From assembly GCA_031291095.1 (NCBI GenBank), contig JARLJR010000053.1, positions 37,548 to 101,547 of the forward strand: a stretch of DNA of 64,000 nt, read 5' to 3'. Both the position numbers and the translations under genes were made by a program. Positions 27,821-39,700 of the stretch are shown here, in pieces. Below the pieces are notes generated by a model. The model saw only the letters and a program-made list of their open reading frames with translations. It did no database searches and was not told where the DNA came from. Numbering within the stretch: the first letter of the stretch is position 1; each line of letters begins with the position of its first letter. The DNA comes from Legionella sp. GTDB lineage: Bacteria; Pseudomonadota; Gammaproteobacteria; Legionellales; Legionellaceae.

Positions 27821-30449
27821 CATAAGCCTCACTTTGCACATACGCGTCTTTTACTTTTTCTCGCATGACGCCAGTCACACTAAATACATCTTCAGCAGCA
27901 CAAAATATAAAGGTGTCAGAGCAATTACCATCCAATACCGCTTCCAAAGCATCGACTTCATCCGAAATGATCTTAATTGCCGGCTTGGATTTAGAACGCT
28001 TGATTCCCGCTAATAACAATTCGGTAATTTCATCGTTCGTTCGTCCACGGCCATCGACATCATGACGAATAATAATTTCATCAAACATCCCTGCTACATG
28101 ACAACCAATGGCATGAAAATCCTCTGAGCGGCGATCCCCTGCCATACCGATAATTCCTATTTTTTTCTTACAATAAATAGTATCTAGATAATTTTTTAAC
28201 TCTAGGAATGCTCCTTCATTATGCGCATAATCCACTAAAACATCGCAATTATTAGGCAAATGGAACAGGTTCATTCTGCCGGGCAGATTTTCCGGCGTAG
28301 GGTGAAAGTTAAATACGGTATCGCGGATCATTTCTAAAGAAAATCGACAAATAATCCCAGCAAGAACTGCGGGCAAGATATTCTGAATCATGCTTGTTGC
28401 CATCCCCTTAAAACTAATCGGGATTTCTTTCACTTCGGCTAAAATTTCTCGCTTATGACCGGTACGAATCACAATGTAGCCATTTTTAATATAAGCAGCT
28501 AAGCCACCTGCATCGCAATGCGCTTGGATCGCTGCGTTTTCAGATAAAGCAAATAAAGCAATCTTACAGTTCAAATCAGCACGCAAGGCATAAACCATAG
28601 GATCATCCGCATTTAAAATTGCACATCCGTTTTTCTTAGTGCTTAAAGCAACTACAGCTTTAACCTCAGCTAATTCTTCTAGCGTATTGATACCATTGAG
28701 CCCCAAATGATCATTGCCAACATTGGTAATAATGCTGACATCACACTCATCAAAGCCCAAACCTGAGCGCAAAATACCCCCACGCGCACATTCTAAAACC
28801 GCAAAATCAACACAGGGATCACGTAAAACCGCGTCAGCACTTAGAGGCCCACTGCAATCACCCTGGTAAACCAATTTAGTATTTAAATAAATTCCCTCGG
28901 TTGTCGTTGCCCCAGTTGCATGATTCGCACGATAAGCCATATGCTCAATTAAACGCACTACGGTCGTTTTACCATTAGTTCCTGTGACTGCTACGATGGG
29001 GATGGTTGCCTCAGCAGGCGAAGGATAAAGCATATCCAAAATGGGTTCGGCTACATTTCTTGCTTTGCCATAAGTAGGGGCCAAGTGCATGCGTAAACCA
29101 GGACCAGCATTAACCTCAATTACGGCGCCATGATTCTCATTAAGCGGAATTTGAATGTTTGCAGAAACCACATCGATGCCGCAAATATCTAAATTAAGTA
29201 GTTTTGCCGCACGTTCGGCAAAAAATAAATTTTGCGGATGCACTCTATCAGTCACATCAGTCGCCGTACCGCCAGCGCTTAAATTCGCGGTTTCTTTTAA
29301 ATAAGCAATTTGTCCTGGTGCTAAAACAGTGCGCAAGGTTAAATTATTCTGGCAAAGAATCAAAAGAGTACTTTCATCAATCGTAATTTTGGTTAATGGC
29401 ATTTCATGTTCATCACCACGATTAGGATCCATATTCGCGAGATGAATAAGTTGCTCAATGGTGGATAGTCCATCACCAATGACCATCGCAGGCGTCCTTT
29501 GTGCCACAGCAACTACTTTATGATTGACCACTAAAAATCGATAATCATTGCCTGCAATGTAGCGTTCAATAATGATTTTATCGGAAATATCCTTAGCCAA
29601 TTCAAAACCAAAAACAGCTTTTTCGTAATTCTGAATCTTAGTAGTTACTCCGCGGCCATGATTGCCATCATAAGGCTTGATCACTAAAGGATAACCTAAT
29701 TGCTCGATAGCTCCGGGTAACTCATCCTCTGATTCGATGGTAATACCTGGTGGTACAGGAACAAAATGCTCCACAAGGATTCGTTTCGTGAATTCTTTAT
29801 CAGCGGCAATATCCACGCCAATGGAACTGGTTTTTGAGGTAAGAGCTGTCCATATTTTTTGCTGCTTCCGCCCATAGCCTAATGTAATTAAAGAAGAATT
29901 ATTATGGCGCTTATAAGGAATTTTTCTTTTACGCACCTCATCAATAATGGCTTGTGTACTGGGGCCAAATCCTTCGGTTCTTTTTATTTCTTTTAAATGA
30001 GCAATGTCGTCTGCAAAAGATGGATATTCTTTGCCTTCAGCCAAAGCACTCACCAAATTCACCGCTGCGTAGGCAGCATAAAGACCCGCTTTTTCCAGTT
30101 CATAAGCGAATATGACCTCATAAACTCCGTGACTGTCGGTCCCATAAGTTCTGCCAAAGCCACAATTCATGCCGGCTTCGCATTGCATGACTAAAGCAAC
30201 ATGTTCAATAACATGTCCTAGCCAGGTACCTTCTTCCATACGCTCAACAAAGCCACCTTCATAGCCTGGAGAGCAAAAATCTTTTCTTAAGCCAGGTAAA
30301 TAACTCAGTAATTTATCTTTAAATCCGGGTAAACAATTAGTAGGTAATTCTTCATATTGTTTTAAATCAAGCGTCATTACAATCAATTGCTTACGGTAGT
30401 TTGACCAGTAATTAGGACCGCGCATTACTTGTATTTTCAAAATATTCAT
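27804..30449 (-). CDS. cphA: Cyanophycin synthetase
   Basis: Two-step ligase of 881 residues that builds the nitrogen-storage polymer multi-L-arginyl-poly-L-aspartate without ribosomes. Order: N-terminal domain about 1-160, ATP-grasp domain about 190-475 that adds Asp (PLVIKPYDGNHGRGV, EVNAGPG), and a Mur-ligase-like domain about 485-875 that adds Arg (P-loop VTGTNGKTTVV, then DYAHNEG). Length and order fit the bacterial CphA1 type. AGGA precedes the start, and cphB and isoaspartyl peptidase follow as one operon. Such an operon is not typical of L. pneumophila as I know it, so it may be a lineage-specific gain. Confidence 0.95.
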   Translation of the reverse strand: MNILKIQVMRGPNYWSNYRKQLIVMTLDLKQYEELPTNCLPGFKDKLLSYLPGLRKDFCSPGYEGGFVERMEEGTWLGHVIEHVALVMQCEAGMNCGFGRTYGTDSHGVYEVIFAYELEKAGLYAAYAAVNLVSALAEGKEYPSFADDIAHLKEIKRTEGFGPSTQAIIDEVRKRKIPYKRHNNSSLITLGYGRKQQKIWTALTSKTSSIGVDIAADKEFTKRILVEHFVPVPPGITIESEDELPGAIEQLGYPLVIKPYDGNHGRGVTTKIQNYEKAVFGFELAKDISDKIIIERYIAGNDYRFLVVNHKVVAVAQRTPAMVIGDGLSTIEQLIHLANMDPNRGDEHEMPLTKITIDESTLLILCQNNLTLRTVLAPGQIAYLKETANLSAGGTATDVTDRVHPQNLFFAERAAKLLNLDICGIDVVSANIQIPLNENHGAVIEVNAGPGLRMHLAPTYGKARNVAEPILDMLYPSPAEATIPIVAVTGTNGKTTVVRLIEHMAYRANHATGATTTEGIYLNTKLVYQGDCSGPLSADAVLRDPCVDFAVLECARGGILRSGLGFDECDVSIITNVGNDHLGLNGINTLEELAEVKAVVALSTKKNGCAILNADDPMVYALRADLNCKIALFALSENAAIQAHCDAGGLAAYIKNGYIVIRTGHKREILAEVKEIPISFKGMATSMIQNILPAVLAGIICRFSLEMIRDTVFNFHPTPENLPGRMNLFHLPNNCDVLVDYAHNEGAFLELKNYLDTIYCKKKIGIIGMAGDRRSEDFHAIGCHVAGMFDEIIIRHDVDGRGRTNDEITELLLAGIKRSKSKPAIKIISDEVDALEAVLDGNCSDTFIFCAAEDVFSVTGVMREKVKDAYVQSEAYDDTQR

Positions 30450-30790
30450 CATCTATTCCTTATCAATCCCTTTGATAAAAAACACCTTAAATAGTAGTGA
30501 GCATTGCTGTTTTAGCGTAGGCAAAATAATTAAAATAATCCAATATTTAGTGAAAATTTTTAATAGGCATTCGGTATTAGCAAAAAATTTATTGTGTGCC
30601 TGTATTTATTATAGGAATTTTTGATTGAAAAAACTTCTTGTTCCCCGGGGGATCTCCATGCCAGTACGAGCCAGATGCCGAAGATCCCTGATGACGTGAC
30701 CTCAATATATAAAATTCTGGATGACTTTATTTAACAGTATTGGTAGCATGGCGCTATCAAAAGGGATCGTTTTGCAAATGGAAATTGTTT
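30450..30790. other. Divergent intergenic region, 341 nt, between cphA and the large PKS
   Basis: AT-rich spacer that must carry the promoters of cphA (leftward) and the polyketide operon (rightward). I could not identify a convincing promoter pair. It contains a degraded family 1 repeat (30648-30697). No gene or RNA was seen. Confidence 0.55.
30648..30697. repeat. Intergenic repeat, family 1, copy e (degraded)
   Basis: GGGGATCTCC ... CGAGCCAGATGCCGAAGATCC ... GATGACG matches the reverse complement of the loop and one arm of the copy at 10544, but the left arm is lost. A relic lying about 95 nt upstream of the PKS start. Confidence 0.65.
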
Positions 30791-33700
30791 ATGCACAATA
30801 TTGTTACTGTGCTCAAAAACCGAGCACAAAAATCTCCTACCCAGAATGCACTTCTTTATTTAGAAGATGGTCAATATGAAACCCCATGGCTCTCCTATGG
30901 CGAACTAGACCAACGCGCCAGAGCAATAGCCGCCTATTTACAAACTCAAAATAGAGCCGAAAATCGCGTTATTTTATTATTCCCCACCGGCACCGAATTT
31001 ACGGCCAGTCTTATTGGCTGTTGGTACGCAGGAGCCATAGCCGTTCCGGTCCCCTGCCCTAAAGTGGAGGACTTGGACAAGCACCTGGCCTTGTTTCATA
31101 GTATTGCAGACGATGCCGAAGCCACCATTGTCTTGACCACCGAAACCTATCGTCAAGCCCTGGAAGCGGTGGTAAACAAAGAAGTCCTGGTCCTAGCTAG
31201 CGATACCCTCGACCTAAACACTGCCGCCAATTATCAAACCTTCCCCCTTACCGACGAAAGCATTGCCTATCTACAGTACACCTCCGGCTCAACTTCGGCA
31301 CCCAAAGCAGCAATCATTACCCATGGCAATTTAAAACATAGTTTAAGCCAAACAATCAAAGCCTGGCATTACACCAATAAAAGTGTCACCCTCAATTGGG
31401 CCCCCCACACGCATGTCTATGGCCTGGTTTGCGGCTTACTGGTCCCCTTATATCACGGTAGTCCGGCAATTATCATGGCACCCGCAGCCTTTATTCAAAA
31501 ACCAGCGCTCTGGCTCAAAGCCATCAGCAAATACCGCGCTTCTCATGGTGGCGGACCTAATTTTGGCTATGATTTATGCATTAGGGATATTAGCGAAACT
31601 GAGCTTGCCGAACTCGATTTAAAACAGTGGAACGTCGCGGTCAATGGCGGTGAAATTGTTCAACAAAAAACACTAAGCGCCTTCGCAGCTAAATTCCAAG
31701 CCTGTGGTTTTTCTTTAACCCAGTTTTCATCCGCCTATGGGATGTCTGAAGTGAGCGGGGCAATTGCGGTTACTTATGGACAAAAACCCACTAATGGGCA
31801 ACAACGTGTAAGTAGTGGGAAATTATTAGGCGGATTACACGCCATCGCCGTAGATCCAGAAAATGGGCTTCCGGTTGCTGCAGGAGAAATAGGCGAAATC
31901 TGGTTATCAGGGAAATCCGTAGTCCCTGGCTATTGGCGCCGCCCAGATGAAACCAGTGATGTCTTTAATGCTCAAGTTCCCGGAGACAAACTCCATTATT
32001 TCAAAACCGGCGATTTAGGATTTATTAGTGGGAATGAACTTTATCTGACGGGCAGATTAAAAGAAGTGATGGTGATTCATGGAAAAAAATATTACCCCTT
32101 AGATTTTGAAATCACCATTGCCGAAACACTCAAAAAATTCCAGTTAAACTTACCGCAAATCGTCTTCTCCACGGACATTGCAGGACAAGAAAAAATTATT
32201 GTGGTGCAAGAACTGGATGCAAATAGCGATTCAGCATTGGGTCAAAGCATTCAAGATGCCATTCATCATAGCCTGATGCGCCACCATGGGGTCGATGTCC
32301 ATGAGGTTCTCTTAACCCCCCAGGGAGCAATCCCTCGAACCGGGAGTGGCAAATTGCAACGTAGAAAATGCCAGCAAGCCTTTGACGCAAAAACCTTAAC
32401 CAAGCTTCATACGAATAACCGTCCCCAAAACGTCATTGAGCAAAATGATGACCTTTTAAAAACCCACTTTAGCTCCCTAGTCGCTAAAGTGTTGCAGCTT
32501 ACTTCAGACCAAATCGACTTGCATAAACCCCTAAGTCGCTATGCCTTTGATTCCATTAATATTATCCAACTAGTTTCACAGCTTAATGAACACTATAAAT
32601 TAAACCTATCCCCTGCAGCCCTCTATGAATATGCCACTTTGGCTGAGTTTTTTGCCGATGTCTTAGCAAACCAAGCGGAAGCCCCAGCAGTAAATACCAG
32701 CCAACACCAACCAGACGCATCCACAGACATTGCCATTATTGGAATGAGTGGCACCTTCCCTAAAGCTTCTGATGTAGATGCGCTATGGAATAATTTATAC
32801 CAAGCTAAAGATTGCATTAGTGAGGTGCCGGCCTCACGCTGGGATTGGCGTAATTTAACCGTGCAGTGGGGCGGCTTTATGGAAAGCGTGGACCAATTTG
32901 ATGCCAGCTTCTTTAACATTTCCCCACGTGAAGCTGAATTAATTGACCCGCAGCAGCGACTTTTTTTACAAACCGTATGGAAAACCATTGAGGATGCAGG
33001 CTATAACAGCAGCGCAATTGCCGCCATAAAGACCGGGTTATTTGTCGGGGTCTTTAATCATGATTATGCGGAATTATTACAGCAAAATGAGGTCATGGAT
33101 GCCTACCTGACTACCGGCACCATGAACAGCATGATTGCTAATCGCATCTCCTACTTTTTAAATTTACGGGGCCCCAGTGAAGCCATTGATACTGCCTGCT
33201 CCAGTTCGTTAGTCGCTATTCATCAAGCGGTTAATGCCATTCTGCAAGGCGATTGTGAACTGGCCATTGCCGGAGGGGTTAATACCCTTCTGACCCCAAC
33301 ATCCTTTATTTCTGCCCATAAAGCGGGCATGCTCAGTGAGGATGGACGCTGCAAAACCTTCGACAAGCACGCCAACGGCTATGTGCGTGGTGAGGGGGTG
33401 GGCGCTATTTTATTGAAAAAACTCACGAATGCTCTTGCAGATGGAGATCATATTTATGGCGTGATTAAAGGAACCGCCATTAATCACGGCGGCCATGCTA
33501 ACAGTTTAACCGCACCTAACCCCAATGCCCAAGCGGAGGTGATTGTAGCCGCTTGCCAACGAGCTCAAGTGCCCGTTAACAGCATCAATTACATCGAAAC
33601 CCATGGCACGGGAACGCCATTAGGTGATCCCATTGAAATCAATGGCTTAAAAAAAGCATTTCAACAACTGGCCAAAGAACAACAGCTTGCAGAACTACCT

Positions 33701-36700
33701 CAAGGCTATTGTGGTTTAGGCTCCGTAAAAACGCATATTGGTCATCTGGAATCGGCTGCGGGAGTCACTGGCGTCATTAAAATTTTACTGTCCATGCATC
33801 ATCAACTGGTGCCTGCCAACCTCCATTTGCAAGAATTAAACCCCTACATTGAAATTAAAGACAGTCCTTTTTACATTCTAGAGCAACCCATGCCCTGGCC
33901 GAAAACACCAGACCAGAGCCCAAGACGCGCAGGAGTCAGCTCCTTTGGTTTTGGCGGCGCTAATGCCCATGTGATTTTGGAAGAAAGTCCACCCAGGAAA
34001 AATAGTGCTGCTGCCAAACCTGTAGCGCCGTATTTGATTACCTTATCCGCGATGACCAGCGTCGCCTTGCAACAACGCATGGCCGATTTACTCAACTGGT
34101 TGCAACGCCAATCCATCCCCCCGTGTATGGCCGCTTTAAGCTACACTTTAAATGTAGGCAGACAGCATTTCGACAAACGTTTTGCCGTCATTGTGGAGCA
34201 TGTTGCAGAATTAACTGAGCTCTTGCAATTTATTCTCTCCGACACCGATGCGACCCATAATTTATCGGTAAGCAAACACCCCCCTACCTTAGTAGAACAG
34301 CGTGATGCGTACTTGCGAGGAACGTCCATTGATTGGCAGCAACTTTATGGTGCTTATCAAGAGCGGATTTCCCTGCCTAGCTATCCCTTTGCGAAAGAAA
34401 GCCATTGGGTTGAGAAAAAAAGCAAAGCACGCCCGGGCTTACATCCGCTCATTGATGAAAATATTTCTACCTTAAATGCCCCCGCATTTAGCAAGCAATT
34501 TACCGGCAATGAATTTTACCTAAGCAATCATCAAGTGCATAATGAATCGGTGCTACCGGGTGTAGTCTGTTTGGAAATGGCACGCGTTGCTGCAGACCTG
34601 ATCTTAATTAATCAGGGCGTAGTGACCAGTTTAAGCCAGATTTTCTGGAAAAAACCCATAAAAGCGACCGATTTGGCGCAATCACTACAAATCCATTTAA
34701 CTCCGGAAGATGAGGGAATTTCCTTTGTGCTGAGCAACCCGGAAAAAACTCAGGAATATGTCAGCGGGCAAATTCATTATCAAGCCGAAAAACCACTGCC
34801 GCCGATTTCCACTTTGGACCTGCAACAGCTGCTACTCACCTTGCCAAAACAGCAAAGTACGGAAGAAATTTACACCTACTTTAAACAGTCCGGTTTGGTC
34901 TATGGCCCTGAGTTTCAAGTGATTCAATCGCTGCATTATGATGAAGATCATTTACTCGCCAAGTTATCGCTGCCCAACGCAAAAACTGCCGAATTAGGCT
35001 TATACCCCAGCTTATTCGATGGCATCTTCCACAGCACTCAGGCATTGCTGAAAAATCGTCATGCCCTATATCTGCCTTTTGCCCTGGAGCAAATGGACAT
35101 TTATGCCAACTTACCCGAAACCTGTTATGTCTATGCCCATTTGACCTCAGAGGCGAACGAAGAGCAATTCCCAAGTTTTGAGTTGCAAGTAACAGACCGC
35201 GATGGAGCTTTATTATTGGTAATTACAGGCTTCACACTCTGCGCCTTGGATACGAAAAAATCCGAAGCTACTCTAGGCTATTATCAACCCGTATGGCAGG
35301 AGGCACCTCTAACGGCCGCTGCAGCCACGGCCGTTAAGTCCATCCTTATTTTGGGCAGCAATCAAGCGACCATAAAATCAATCCAAACGCAATTTGCGCA
35401 GCAAACAAGCAGCCAACTTATTGAAAATTATCATGTATCAAAAATTAAAGGGAACGCCGAGCCCCTACCTGAATACATTCTGTTGGCCTTGGAAGAACAT
35501 GATGAGACGAACTTACCCATCGCCATGATGATTCAAAAACATTTGGCACAAACCTATTATTTGCTGCATTCTTTAGTCGCGGAAGTAGTCAAATTAAAAC
35601 CCGAACATCAAGTACAAATCCTGTGCATCAGCAAGGGAGGATCTATTTTTGCGCGAGCCTTAGCGGGCTTAGCCAAAAGCCTGTACTTGGAGCAGCCCCG
35701 TATTGCTTGCCGTATCATTGAGATGCATGATTTCCAGATGCTTGCCCAGGAATTGGGGCAAGATGCAATTCAAGTGCGCTATGATCAACAAAATCGCCGT
35801 TATATCAATACCTATGCGCCCCTGCCTGCACCAATAGAGGCAGCACCGGTACCACAACTAAAACAGGCTGGTGTTTATTTAATTACCGGCGGTATGGGTG
35901 GACTGGGTTATTTATTGGCGCAACATTTGGCTATCCACTATCAAGCAAGACTTGTGTTAAGTGGACGCTCCTCACTAGTAAGTGCGCAACTAAAACAAAT
36001 CACCGAATTAGAACAACAGGGTGCCTCCGTACTCTATGTGCAAGCGGATGTATCGCGCGCTGATGAGGCGCAAGCGCTGATTCGTCAGGCAAAACAGCAT
36101 TTTGGCGCCATTAATGGCATCATTCATGCCGCCGGCATAACTCAGGATGGCTTTATTAGTCAAAAAACTACGGAAGAAATGGCTGCCGTTTTAGCGCCCA
36201 AAGTACAAGGAGCATGCTATTTACATGCAGCAACCAGCAAAGAATCTTTAGACTTTTTTGCCGTATTTTCCTCAGTCGCCTCCATCTTTGGTAATGCCGG
36301 GCAAAGTGACTATGCCTATGCAAATTGCTTTCTCGATGAATTTGTCCACGAACGCGAGCAACAAAAAAGCCATGGTCATTGTTCTGGACTTAGCCTGAGC
36401 ATCAATTGGCCCTTCTGGGAAGAAGGCGGGATGACACTCGCCCCCGAATACCTGCATGAGCTAGAACGCAGCTTGGGAATCGTCAGCCTGAGCAGTGCGC
36501 AAGGCTTAGCAGCCTTTGTGCATGCCTTAGAGCATACAGATACTCAATGCATCGTATTGCCTGGATATCAAAACCAATTAATACAGGCATTACAAAGTCA
36601 TGCCCGCATAGCAAAAACGAGCGCGAAGTCTACTGCCGCGACTAGCCCAGAGCTCCATACGCAGACTGAAGCCTTGTTAAAAACACTCATTGCAGAAACC

Positions 36701-39700
36701 TTAAAATTAGCCCCAGAGCAATTAGATAAAGACTTGGCTTTTGAGCATTATGGGATTGATTCATTGATGATTATTCAATTGAATCAACGCTTAGAGCGGG
36801 AATTTAGTGCCTTACCGAAAACCTTATTCTTTGAATACCAAAACTTAGCTGCCTTAACTGATTATTTTGTTACGCATCATGCGCAGCAATTAGCGCAGCG
36901 CCTTAATACGACTAGCCCCCTAATCCAAGAGAAAACGCAGGGTGCTTCTTTAGCAATCCCCACCAAACGCCTGCAGCTTGCGAGCGGCAAAAAAGCAGCA
37001 ACCTCCATTGCCAAGGATGATATTGCCATCATCGGCATTAGCGGCCGTTTTCCCCAAGCGCAGAACCTGGCAGAATTCTGGGAAAATTTACAAGCAGGAA
37101 AAGATTGTATTACGGAAATTCCTAGCGAACGCTGGGATTTATTGAATTATTTTGATACCGATAAAGAAGCGCTAGGTAAAACCTACAGTAAATGGGGTGG
37201 GTTTTTAAGTGATGTCGATAAATTCGACCCTTTATTTTTTAATATTTCGCCCCGGGAAGCGGCAATCATGGATCCGCAAGAGCGGCTGTTTTTAGAAACG
37301 GCCTGGCAAACCATCGAAGATGCCGGCTATGTGCGCGAGCAATTGGCTGGTAGCAAAGTGGGCGTCTACGTAGGCGTCATGTATGGTGAATATCAGTTAT
37401 TTGCCGCTGAATACCAGGAAACACAGCAATTTGCCCCAACGAACTCCGTATTCGCCTCCATTGCCAATCGCGTCTCCTACTTCTTTGATTTTCATGGCCC
37501 CAGCATCGCCTTAGATACCATGTGCTCCTCATCACTCACCGCCATTCATTTAGCCTGTCAAAGTCTACGTGAAGGCGAATGCCAATTAGCGCTGGCCGGC
37601 GGGGTAAATCTGTCCTTGCATCCCAACAAATACTTATTACTAAGTCATGGGAAGTTTTTAGCCAGTGATGGGCATTGCCGCAGCTTTGGTGAGGGTGGTG
37701 ATGGTTATGTCCCGGGCGAGGCCGTGGGTGCAGTTCTATTAAAGCCATTATCCCTGGCCCTGCAAGACGGTGATGCCATTTATGCGGTAATTAAAGGCAG
37801 CCAACTGAATCATGGCGGCAAGACCAATGGCTATACCGTGCCTAATCCAAATGCACAGGCAGAGTTAATTGCAGCAACCTATCAGCAAGCCAATATTCAA
37901 CCCTCCATGGTTAGTTATGTAGAAGCACATGGTACCGGAACATCCTTAGGTGATCCCATTGAAATTGCGGGATTAAATAAAGTCTTTAAACACGATGAGC
38001 ACTCCCAATATGCCCTTGGTTCGGTCAAAGCGAACATTGGTCACTGCGAAGCAGCTGCAGGTATTGCAGCACTTGCTAAAGTAGTACTGCAATTACAGCA
38101 TCAACGCCTGGTACCTTCAATTTTATCAAAAAGCTTAAATAGCAATATTGACTGGTCGAGCACCCCCTTTACCGTACAACAAAGCCTAAGTGAATGGCCT
38201 GCTGCACAACAAGGACCGCGCATCGCAGGCATTAGCTCTTTTGGTGCCGGTGGTGCCAATGCGCATCTGATTCTTGCTGAAGCACCAAGCAAGCCCACAT
38301 CCGCCTCAAAAGCAAAATCACACTATTTGTTAACTCTATCGGCAAAAACAGAAGCCGCCTTAAAACAACGTATCACCGATCTGGGGCATTGGTTGGAACA
38401 CAATCCTGCAGCCCATCTGGAGCAGGTTAGCTATACCTTAAATGCCGGTAGAAGCCATTTTGATTGCCGCTGCGCTTTAGTAGCCAGCTCGGTTAACGAA
38501 GCCATGCAATTGCTGCAACAAATAGATGCGCCAACGCTGCCAACTCATTTATTCATGCAACTGCAGGGCAAATCGAAAACAGAAGTAATCGGCAACACCA
38601 TAATCCCCATGCTGATGCAGCAATTAGCCTCAGGCCAACAGTATCAAGACAACTTACTCGCCTTAGCCAAATTTTACGTTGACGGCTATGCGCTTGATTG
38701 GCAACAAGTGCATGCGCATGAAGCACGACAAAAAATCGCCTTGCCCACCTATCCTTTTGCTAAAGAACGTTATTGGTATAGCGATGCCGAACAATTAGCC
38801 GTACTGGCAGAACCTCAGGCAGTCCTTTATTCAGAAACCTTAAACGAGAAAGTACATGCCTTTTTAATACGGCAGGTCTCACAGCTCTTAAACATTGCAC
38901 CCCAGCGCTTAGTTACAGAAAAAAGCCTCGGTGAATATGGCATGGATTCAGTACACTTTATTGAATTAGCCAAACGCATTTCCGAGCACTATAACGCCGA
39001 ATTTACCCCGGCAGTCTTTTATACCCACAGCAGTATCCTGGAAATTGGCCAATACATCATGGCGCAATTTCCCGAAACGGCCACGCAAGCGCATCAAAGC
39101 GTCGCCCCCTTACCCAGTAAGGTCTATACGCCTAAAGCTCGCCAATTCAAGCAAGAACCCAGCCATGACATCGCCATTATTGGGATCCATGGTCTCTTCC
39201 CGCAATCTGCAGATTTAGCCAGTTTTTGGCAACATTTGCTCGATGGCCACGATCTGGTCACGGAAGTACCGCAAGAACGTTGGGATTGGCGTACTCATTA
39301 TGGGGATAGCACCCAGCATCCCAATAAAAGCAATTCCAAATGGGGTGGTTTTATCAAGGATATGGATCAATTTGATGCCGCCTTCTTTAACCTTTCCGCA
39401 CGTGAAGCAAACCTGATGGATCCACAACACCGCCTCTTCTTAGAAAGCGTGTGGAAAACCATTGAAGATGCGGGCTACAACCCACTCGAGCTTGGCTCAG
39501 CTAAGGTTGGAGTTTTTGCTGGGGTTGAATTTAGCGAATATCAAACCCTAATTGCCAAACAACAAAAAGACTTCCACGGTTTTATTGCTACTGGAAACTC
39601 CCACAGCATGCTGGCCAATCGGGTTTCCTACTTCTTTAATTTCCAAGGCCCTAGTGAGGCGGTGGATACTGCCTGTTCTAGCTCACTAGTAGCCATTCAT

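Noticed and set aside
30740-30790. TTG start for the large PKS
   Set aside because: The extra 17 residues lack similarity to acyl-AMP ligases and the TTG has no ribosome site; ATG 30791 fits the family N terminus.
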